From: Avena insularis
Taxonomy: Eukaryota > Streptophyta > Magnoliopsida > Poales > Poaceae
Assembly (NCBI GenBank): GCA_023614405.1
Contig: CM042690.1
Span: 666,880,802 to 666,944,801, forward strand
DNA: 64,000 nt
Direction of reading: 5' to 3'
Shown: positions 56,501 to 64,000 of the stretch, piece after piece
Position numbering within the stretch: the first letter of the stretch is position 1
How the letters are laid out: each line of letters begins with the position of its first letter
Position numbers and translations under genes: made by a program
Notes under the pieces: generated by a model
The model's database searches: none
Seen by the model: only the letters and a program-made list of their open reading frames with translations
Told to the model about the DNA's origin: nothing

Positions 56501-57222
56501 GTCATTGTCCTTCCAGAAGAGCATGCAGTTTTTTTGCACACGTGTATGCTGCCATAGGAAAGTCCAAGCTCATCCAGATAAGTTTTTGCTTCATGGTATG
56601 ATCTCGGCAGGGTATTAGGCTCCAACAGTGCATCGGCAAATAGCTTCATCCAATCATCAAAAGTAGTGTTGTTGATCCGGTGATATGACTTGTGATGAAG
56701 GAGCTTCACAACAAATGTAAACCTGGAGTGTTTACTTCCCAGATAATGCTTGCGCTTTCCCTCTTCCAACAACTTTGTAAACAATTTCTCATGTTTACCA
56801 TAAGTTGGGACATTAGATTGCTCTGTAGTTAATGGATCACCTGCATGCTTAAGGTCTTGCAATATATCTGGAACACCATGACCTCCATCATCATCGCCTT
56901 CATCGTCTGTATACATATTGTCATTTTCATCACCGACATGACCACCATTGTTACCACCATTGGGTACATCTTCAATAATAGCAACATCAAGTGGCTCTCC
57001 ATGATGAATCCTCCAAGTATACGTGTACGACATGTCACTGAGGATTAAGTGGTGATAAATAAGTCCTACATGTAGCATTCTCTGGCTCATGCACTTACGA
57101 TAGGGGCATGGAACCTCAGCATTCTCGCCACATCCCTCCTTGACAAATCTGACAAACTCTTTCAGGCCAGCTTTGTAGGGTTCACTAAACTATCAGCCAT
57201 GAACAATCCAACTCATATCCAT
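53598..57222 (-). pseudogene. Tnp2-type CACTA transposase (broken)
   Basis: The start is MDMSWIVHG at 57222, which soon stops. The transposase-associated domain continues in another frame (CPYRKCMSQRMLHV, YTYTWRIHHGE, 57090-56482). A frameshift in a run of seven T near 56530 leads to the Tnp2 core (56539-55625). It contains GFNPYGTMSMSYSMWHVF, PPWDCMDASNYMLCLLIPG, KDFDLFMEPLLDDLQ and TTKGYHQCLHCGKNPLS. Then DUF4218-like (GLKTHDCHILLQGILAASM and WMYPIQRFLCTLKRYVKN, 55359-54719) and DUF4216-like segments (NWRVVQK region, 54005-53598) follow in separate frames. The acidic C-terminus ends KDDTNEE. It would bind terminal repeats and catalyse cut-and-paste. Several breaks remain even allowing for introns. 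Confidence 0.85.
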
Positions 57223-57720
57223 CTGTTAAAAATTAAATAAACAAATCACACTTTTACAATAGGCTAGTGATTTTTAGAGCAATATTCTTTACAATGAATA
57301 ATCCAACTCATATCCATGTGTTAAACAATTAAAACAACAAATCTCATTTTTAGAATAGACAAGTCATTTTTCAGAACAATTTACTTTACCATGAACAAAT
57401 CCAACTCCTATCCATCTGTTGGACAATTAAAAAAATAATCACATTTTTAGATTGGACTAATCATTTCTGAGAACAATTTTCTTAACAATGAACAATCAAA
57501 GGGTGTTGAGCAATTAAAAAAATTAATCATATCTTCTGAGCAGAATAATCCATTTTTAAGAAAAAAATTCTGTAGCATGAACAATCCAAGTGATATCCAT
57601 GTGGTGAGAAATTAAAAAAATTAATCACATTTTTAGAGCAGAATAATCCTTTTTAAGAAGAATTTTCTGTACCATGAAAAATACAGGTGATATCCTTGTG
57701 TTGAACAATTAAACAAATTA
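57201..57720 (-). repeat. Tandem ~95-bp repeats, most carrying a copy of the transposase start segment
   Basis: About five and a half units. On the minus strand units contain versions of ATGGATATGAGTTGGATT(G/A)TTC (MDMSWI), including ATGGATAGGAGTTGG and ATGGATATCACTTGG; the last has AAG for ATG. The unit nearest the transposase is the putative true start at 57222. The array therefore multiplies the initiation region upstream of the gene. Confidence 0.75.
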
Positions 57721-58771
57721 TTTTTTGCCCTGGCAGACATGGAGACGAGCGAGTTGAGCCCGAAGATGGCGCCCGGAAGGGGAGCTACCACGGTGCATGG
57801 AGACATCGGCCGAAAGGGGAGTCCTAGCGGTTATCCTTGGAGTGCGGACACCGACATGGACGGGGAGACAACGAATGGATGGGAGCTCCGACGCTGCAGC
57901 ATGTGGTGGACCGACAACGGCAGCGGTTCCATAGCTGCCGCCGTTGTGTGTGGTGGATCGGATTTCAGATTTGATTTCGAAATCTCCTGGTTGGAGTTTA
58001 GGTGAGTGTGTGGGCGGAAAAGAGGTGGGTCCCACAAGTCAGCGAAAGAAACTTCTCTTGTCCAACTAACACATGGGGTTCAGAATAGGTGGACCTACCG
58101 GTCAGGGAACTCTTAGTTGATGGTTCGAGATCATAAATAGTACTAGTTCTTCATTGAATCTGTAGCATTTTCTCTATGATTTCTTCATTGAATCCATAGT
58201 GTTTTCTCTATCATTGCTTCATCAGATCTCTTAAGTAAATCTAGGATCTACAAAAAAAATATTGCAGATTTTGTTGGGTTGAATTTCTGCAGATTGTTTT
58301 GTTGGTACAATTTCTGCTGAGATTTTGTTAATAACAATCTTTAGTGTATGTATGCAGAACTATAGATTAGTACAATATACACATCATTAATTGTATTTTT
58401 GTAGGGTATCTATGTATAATTGCAGACTAGTTGTATTTCTGCAGATATAGTACTATTTGCATGCAGTTAGTAGTATATATACTAGATAAAGTACAATGTA
58501 ATTAGTATCATTAATATTCCTAGCTTCAGTATAAATACCATAATGTTCCTATCTTGGATAATATAGTTTTTCCTCAAAAGATCATTGCTGCAAATTTAGA
58601 GTTTAGTTTTGATATTTTGAATTACACTAGTAGTAGTGTTTAGAGATAATATTAGTAACATCATGCCATTTATATATTTTGACACTAGTAGTAGTGTTCA
58701 GAGCTGATATTAGTAACATCATATCATTATTTTTCTGATCTTTTGTAACTTTTGTGTTCATAAAAAGGAAT
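57721..58771. other. CACTA 5' region, between transposase array and B3-like remnant
   Basis: 57720-58035 is GC-rich with open frames on both strands but no motif. 58036-58771 is AT-rich with a direct duplication around ACACTAGTAGTAGTGTT at 58625 and 58681. No gene is supported. Confidence 0.4.
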
Positions 58772-60088
58772 ATGGCTCAAAATGAATTTGTGACATGTCA
58801 ACATCAACCTTCCTGGTGTGGGAGTGGAAACCTAGACCATGTGATGTATTTTAGAATGAGGGTGAGATCACCCTTTTTTAGAGGTATTTGTGAGAATTCT
58901 CTATTTCATATACATATCTTATTTTAAATTTCCATATATATTGCTTTATGTTCATGATCTTATGGGTTTTTTCCATCTCACAACTTTATCTAGGGTATTC
59001 CTTGTTGTTTCATTGAGCATATGTGATAATTCACTCTTGGTCCACATCTGATCTGGATCCTTGCTCGGAGTGACCGCCATGATCAAGACAGAACAATTGA
59101 TAAATACTACTTTTGTGTGCTATATGATGGGAATTTTGGGAGGTCGATAGCATTATGTGGGCCATATTGGAGGGGTTCAGTGCAGCTTATAACATTGAAC
59201 AGAATGATGTTCTCACATTTTCAAACAATAGAGTAGACATGTGCTTTGTTGTTGAAGTGTCAAATGCTAATAATGTTGTCAAACCTTGGATTGATCAAGA
59301 CCAGTGTATGTATTGACTTCTTTGCATTGAATTGGTTTTTTTCTTACACACATTTACTAGTTTCTTAATTATGTTCCTTACACACAAACCTTCTTCAATT
59401 TCATATGCATGATCATGGTGTTATAAGACCGAAGATTGTTGCAAGGTGACACTAGAGAAATCCATATTTCAACACCCATGTAATGTCAGTTGCTCTGAAA
59501 TGAATTCCATATCTTGGGCATTCTTCAAGGAGTTTGTAAGAGACCTAGACGAAGATGAGGTCTTTGAGATCCCTTAGTTCTTGGTGCACCAGGTGCAGGA
59601 TGAAGATGATCTGAATCAGATGGTTAGTTAATCACTTTTTCCTATCCTTTTCCTTCTTATTTTGTAAATTTATTAGTGTGGTTAGTTAACTAAGATCTGT
59701 TATATATTTTTGTTACTCAGGATATCCCTTTGAGATGCACAAGGGAACACCAAATCCCAAAGAAAGGGTTCTATCATGTATGCATGAAGATTAATTGTGA
59801 CAAAGGCCAAAAATCTTGGGGCGATATCGCATATAGGAAGTATATGATGATTACATTGAGTTCACTAACGCCTGGCCTAAATTCTATGGTGAAAATAGGA
59901 TTTGACTTGATGATCTGCTCGTCGTCTAGGTTAAGGTACTGATGCACTATATCAAGCTGATTATTGAGGTGGTCACCGGTTCGGCAGAGGAACATGAGAA
60001 TGCAGAATATGACAACGATGAGCAGCAGGAGCATGACGAAGACGAGAGTGTTGGCTCTGTGATGTCGGTTGTTGCTCAGAACTTCTGA
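58772..60088 (+). pseudogene. B3-like domain gene remnant, multi-exon
   Basis: Exon 1, 58772-58861, reads MAQNEFVTCQHQPSWCGSGN and ends at a GTGAGA donor. Exon 2 starts at 58994 after CTAG. It gives IPCCFIEHM, two stops (TGA TAA), then FCVLYDGNFGRSIALCGPYW. After a frameshift near 59175 it gives AAYNIEQNDVLTFSNNRVDM and CFVVEVSN, the layout of a plant B3 DNA-binding domain (IPxxF, then a W-x-x-F, then GD-x-L-x-F-like region). Later exons include ISWAFFKEFVRDLDEDEVFE (about 59520) and IPKKGFYHVCMKINCDKGQK (59721-59942). An acidic tail, AEEHENAEYDNDEQQEHDED, ends at TGA 60086-60088. It is opposite in strand to the transposase, probably captured host sequence or a second transposon gene. Confidence 0.5.
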
Positions 60089-60327
60089 ATAAATCATCAG
60101 AATTTAAATTTCAAGAATTCATGCTCAGAAACTTTTGTGTTATTGTATGTTAAACTAGCAATTTTTTTTGCAAATCTCTGGGTTGTACCAACTTCATTCT
60201 ATTTAATTATGAAAGAGAAAATATAAATGATTTCTCTCAATTTCTCGTATAGAAAATGCACAACTAATTTCATATTCTCGCAGGAACTGGCCCCACTTGT
60301 TGAACCGGTGGCATGCTGGCTCATGGT

Positions 60328-61904
60328 TGATGTCGAGCTCGTTGGGGAACCCCAAGAGGAAGGTATGATGAGCACAGCAGTAAGTTTCCCTCAGTTATGA
60401 AACAAAGGTTATCAATCCAGTAGGAGCAAGGAAACATCCTAAAGGTGTAGCTAGCTGAATGTTGGCAGGGCGCACTACCGGTGCCAGCAGCAACGTGGAG
60501 ACCTGCACAACACAACCACAGAACTCTGTCCCCAACTTGCGATGAGGTTGTCAATCTCACCGGTTTTGCTGAAAACAAAGGATTAAACGTATCGAATGGA
60601 AGGAAGTAATAGTTTGTAGAAAGTAAACACAAAGCAGTAAACAGTTTGTAGATTGTATGTAAAAGAAAGGACCAGGGTCCATAGTTCACTAGAGGTGGCT
60701 CTCCTTAAGATAGATAACATGCTGGGTGAACAAATTATAGCGAGGCAATTGACAAACATCGAGAAAGCATACAAGCATATACTAATCATCTTGACTCCTT
60801 TGAGATTCGATTGGGAATTACAACATTATACATAGACCGTCATCCAACTGCATCTATGACTAATAATCCACCTTCAGGTTATCATCCGACCCCCCTCCAG
60901 TATTAAGTTGCAAGCAATAGATTATTGCATTACAAATTGCGTGTAAAGTAAACAATACGATTGTTCTATGAACAAAGGATTGTTGTTTTCTCCCTAGTAG
61001 CAACATCACATCTAGTACCTTAGAGATTTCTGTCACTTCCTGATTACGGAGGCATGAACCCACTATCGAGCATAAATACTAACTCTTGGAGTTACTAGCA
61101 TCTACTTGGCCAAGATAGCTACTAACAACGGAAAACATGCAAGATCACAAATAACAAAGACATGATAGAATCAATAATCAATCTGAAATAGCATCTCAAT
61201 ATCCATCGGATCCCCGCAAACACAACATGCAGAATTACAAATAGATGATCTTGATCATGAACGGAGCTCACAAGATCTAAACATGATAACACAAAGGAGG
61301 AGAACCAGCCATCTAGCTACTACATGGACCCGTAGTCCAGAGATGAACTACTCACGCATCACACCGGAGGCTTGCATGGTGATGAAGAAAGCCTCTAGGG
61401 TGAATTCCCCTCTCCGGCAGGGTGCCAGGAAGAGCTTCAGATCCCTCCCGATCTAGGGACAGAGACGACGACGGCTACAGACTCTTTCGTGGATTTTTGA
61501 TCGGGTACTTAGGGTTTCCGTATCAGAGGCAATATATAGGCGGAAGGAGAGGCCGAGGGGGTGCCTGGGGCGGCCAGACCACCTCTTGGCGCGGGACAGG
61601 CCTAGCCGCGCGGCCAGGTGGTGTGGCCAGGCCCCAACCCCTCTCCGTCTCGTATTCTGGCTCCAGATATCTTCTAGTAAAATAGCAACTTTGGCTTTTG
61701 TCCCATCCAATTCCGAGAATATTCATTTTCTGACTTCTTGGAACCAAAAATAGCAGAAAACAGGCAGCTGACACTGTGGCTCTTGTTAATAGGTTAGTCC
61801 AAGAAATCATATGAAAAGTACTCCAAAGTGTGGACAAAAAACAAAAAAGTACATAAAACCAAGCATGGAACATCAAAAATTATAGAAACATTTGCAATGT
61901 ATCA
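60328..61904 (-). repeat. 3' LTR, Sabrina-like (1577 bp)
   Basis: On the minus strand it starts TGATACATTGCAAA (61904) and ends GACATCA (60328), with a small deletion near the 3' end relative to 17027-18590. The TATA region CCTATATATTGCC lies near 61540-61529, preceded by the GC-rich block at 61560-61640. The phrase CACCGGTTTTGCTGAAAACA is shared with the outer element's LTR remnant. Confidence 0.85.
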
Positions 61905-62574
61905 ACATCCCCAAGCTGAACTCCCGCTCGTCCTCGTCATAAAAAGAAAGAATTTTTTTGAGGTGACATGCACCATCATAAACTTGATCAAAGTATTTGT
62001 AAAACATTCGAAGCTGGGATCATAGTACTTCAATCATAACATGAAAGACAAAGTACTAGCAATAAGACAAAGAAACTATGTTGCAACATGAAAAGGCACA
62101 AATAAAAGATTCATGAATAAGAATGCTTTGCAAGACGTTTGTTTGTTTCACATAAAGAAAACATAGCATAATAGTATTCAGCTTGTCCCTCATAGAGTAG
62201 CAAATATAAATGCATAGGACACCTTCAAAGTTCATAAGAGTGACTAGGTACAAATAGTTTAAAACAAGCAATATCAAGTTATGCATCAATCAACTAGTCT
62301 TGGGACAATGCACATAGAACTAAGAATGGCCACTATGCTCTCAAAGTAGGTGCATAAAGATAGAAGGTGGAGACTCAATGTAATGGTGGAAGAAAGGCCT
62401 TCATAGAAGGAAGTAGGGATTCAAGTCTCATAAAGAGCTTCCAAAAATTATGGTACTTGTTAGCTTTCAGCTCTCATTGCCCCTATCATAAGCATCTTGA
62501 AGGTGGTTAAGGTTAAAGTGACACAACTAAGAGGATATGCTTGACAAGTTATAAACCGAAATCTCATGCCCCTT
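60328..62574 (-). mobile_element. 3' end of a minus-strand Sabrina-like Athila element
   Basis: 3' LTR 61904-60328 and the adjoining internal domain 61905-62574, which matches 16368-17026 of the Sabrina-like element in reverse. It contains the polypurine tract CAGCTTGGGGATGT next to the LTR. The internal domain is cut at 62574 by the Tat element, and the rest lies outside the window. It appears to be inserted in the CACTA element. Its target duplication partner is not visible. Confidence 0.85.
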
Positions 62575-63335
62575 TGTCAGGGGGATGATCCCCGGATACC
62601 CCACCCGAGTAGGAAGCAGATGGCGGTTCGCCGGCTAACCAGATGCAAAATGGAATCTGGGCTGGCAACGGATCTGTGCAAATGACAGGGTAGGAGGGAC
62701 CGGCTATCACCCAGTAGTCGGACCCTAGAGAGGAAGCCGAATACAACTACGTAGCCGGATCCAATCAGAGGAACAGGACGACGTGTGTATCAGTGTACGG
62801 TACGCCCTGTACGACGACAAGACAGACAACCACCCGCCCATACCGAAGACTTGGCGTGGCTGACGGGGGAACAGTGGCCTGTGCTGACGACGGGCTCGCA
62901 CGGCGTCCACTATGCCTACGACAGCCATACCGCTCATACACCGATGTGACATACCATGCCGGGTACTATAGATGACTAGCTGGCTGGGACCCGCCTGTGG
63001 GGCCCGCCAGCCGGACTAGCCAGTGAGACCCTAGCCTCTCTTCCTATATAAGGAGAGGGAGGGCCTCAGTAGAAAGGGTTGGTCTCAGTTCATTTAAGGC
63101 AGTAGCTAAAGGATACAGCTCGAGGAGCACTTGTAGCTCGTATATTTCACCTAGTCAGATCAGGCAGGAGTAGGGGCTTTACCTTACCACGAGGGCCCCG
63201 AACCTGGGTACTTCTTGCCTCCCGCTACGCTCGCTCGTATCCAATCTCGCATGCGGACGCCGTCGATAGCTTTCCTGCTAGTCCCCACACCTCTATCTAA
63301 CCTTTTTAGGTACTGTCGTTCCCAATACAACGACA
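62575..63335 (+). repeat. 5' LTR, Tat-type (761 bp)
   Basis: It starts TGTCAGGGGGATGATCCCC (itself palindromic) and ends CAACGACA, giving TGTC...GACA termini. TATA box TATATAAGG at 63045-63053, about 290 bp before the LTR end. Confidence 0.8.
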
Positions 63336-63337
63336 GT

Positions 63338-63355
63338 TGGCGCCCACCGTGGGGC
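63338..63355 (+). promoter_or_regulatory. Primer binding site (Tat type)
   Basis: TGGCGCCCACCGTGGGGC, two bases after the LTR. It is the sequence typical of grass Tat/RIRE2 elements, which I recall as a tRNA-Arg-type site. Confidence 0.75.
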
Positions 63356-63357
63356 TT

Positions 63358-64000
63358 ATGGCTTCGACCGGAGTCACGTTCCGCACGGGACCCCGCACTT
63401 CAGCCGGTAAGCGCGTGGCCTCCGGCCTGGTGCTCACGCTTGGCAAGTTCGACTGCGTCGTCGACAACGCCTCCTGCTTCGCCGGAACTTCCTTCCTGGC
63501 AAACGGCACTGTTCTGCTATTCGGCGATCTCCCCGTCTATGTCGCCACCATCCCGGAGCGTTTCCCTAGGGAAATCGTCTCTGTCGCGAGGCCACCATGC
63601 TCAGGCAGTGCCACCTCCGCCGCACCTTGCGGCGTGGAGGTCATGATGGCCGGATCCAGCTCGCAGCCCCGCCGGCCACAGGACCGAGGCGTGGACGAGG
63701 TCGGAACTTCCGCTCCTTCGCAACCTCGGAACCCGGTCGAGGATGCCATTGATCGGCTCTTGACGCCGGTTACCCTCGGGGACAACCCGGAGGAGAAGGA
63801 GGCCAACTTCACCATGGAGAGACAGATCCTCCTCTAGGAGGCCATGGAGCTGGCAGCAGCCCGCAAGCAGCTGGAGATCGCCAGGTGCGAGTATGACCAC
63901 GCGCACGGCCTCACCCCGGCTACCGTGGAGCCGAGCCGGCGCGGCCAGGTACGACGTCGAGGCGGTGAGCTAGGCGGCAGGATGGAGAAGGACGGAGAAC
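63358..64000 (+). pseudogene. Gag N-terminal region, Tat-type, one stop, truncated by window
   Basis: ATG at 63358 (MASTGVTFRTGPRTSAGKRV) lies right after the primer site. The frame is open to TAG at 63835-63837, whose context suggests CAG-to-TAG. It continues in the same frame with EAMELAAARKQLEIARCEYD, a helical stretch typical of Tat gag N-termini. The capsid core and protease would lie beyond 64000. A start a few codons earlier would need a non-ATG codon inside the primer site and is not credible. Confidence 0.65.

Larger units (their letters stand above)
50886..60327 (-). mobile_element. CACTA (En/Spm) transposon, right end not seen
   Basis: The left terminus is CACTACAAGAATC, the canonical grass CACTA end, with subterminal repeats behind it. 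A Tnp2-family transposase lies on the minus strand (57222-53598), so its 5' end is to the right. No matching TTCTTGTAGTG end is found before the LTR at 60328, which therefore probably interrupts the element. The span given is what can be attributed up to that interruption. A plus-strand B3-like gene remnant (58772-60088) appears to be cargo or a second gene. Confidence 0.7.
62575..64000 (+). mobile_element. Tat-type Ty3/Gypsy element, 5' LTR and gag start
   Basis: LTR 62575-63335, primer site 63338-63355, gag from 63358 to the window edge. It is inserted into the internal domain of the minus-strand Sabrina-like element; CCCTT (62570-62574) is the expected target duplication, partner not visible. 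The short LTR, the primer site and the gag N-terminus resemble grass RIRE2/Tat-like elements. Confidence 0.8.

Noticed and set aside
57718..58035. Open frames on both strands in a GC-rich patch of the CACTA element.
   Set aside because: No motif or splice support; compositional.
1..64000. CRISPR arrays, bacterial operons, rRNA or intact tRNA genes.
   Set aside because: None seen. The direct repeats present are LTRs, tandem duplications or transposon subterminal repeats, and the content is clearly plant nuclear.

Overview
The window looks like a repeat-dense stretch of a large grass genome, most likely Triticeae (wheat, barley or a close relative). The basis is nested LTR retrotransposons of the Athila, Tat and Copia lineages, a Tnp2-type CACTA transposon, and Stowaway and Tourist MITEs. 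GC-rich gene exons with GT-AG introns sit between the elements. Nothing bacterial, organellar or CRISPR-like is visible. The Triticeae assignment and family names such as Sabrina come from memory of element structure, not from a search.

Layout. 1-7026 (minus): an Athila-lineage element whose 3' LTR lies beyond the left edge. It is inserted in a second minus-strand Athila element (7027 to about 10541). 10616-18590 (plus): a complete Sabrina-like Athila element with LTRs of 1600 and 1564 bp, target duplication ATGAC, one intact gag-protease ORF and no reverse transcriptase or integrase. 18596-19650: unclassified flank with a short GC-rich ORF. 19653-28643: a tandem Athila-like structure (3' internal end, LTR, complete internal region, LTR) that looks like an inter-element recombination product. 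29311-31236: the 3' remnant of a Tat-type Gypsy element. 31237-32650: GC-rich, unresolved.

32.7-40 kb is the gene-like island. It holds a small broken ORF with a presequence-like N-terminus and a membrane segment, a Stowaway MITE, and a promoter-like block. It also holds a BUB3-like exon fragment and a six-exon, phase-consistent open gene fragment (37075-38257). A coiled-coil fragment follows, and then a candidate Helitron 3' end (hairpin plus CTAG-T at 39996). All pieces are on the plus strand, as expected if a Helitron captured several gene fragments.

40720-49215: a Tourist-like MITE split by a Copia element with two 1703-bp LTRs and a decayed pol. 49.6-50.9 kb: a degenerate DUF4283-like/CCHC-knuckle ORF. 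50886 to at least 60327: a CACTA element with a minus-strand Tnp2 transposase (broken) and a plus-strand B3-like gene remnant. 60328-62574: the 3' end of a minus-strand Sabrina-like element, interrupted at 62575 by a Tat-type Gypsy element that runs off the right edge.

The observations I rate highest are these: conserved, covarying RNA hairpins just downstream of gag in separate Athila elements; the candidate gene-capturing Helitron; the tandem retrotransposon; and a CACTA repeat array whose units carry copies of the transposase start-codon segment. Almost no coding region is intact. The Sabrina-like gag-protease ORF is the clear exception, and even there the protease motif has a substitution.
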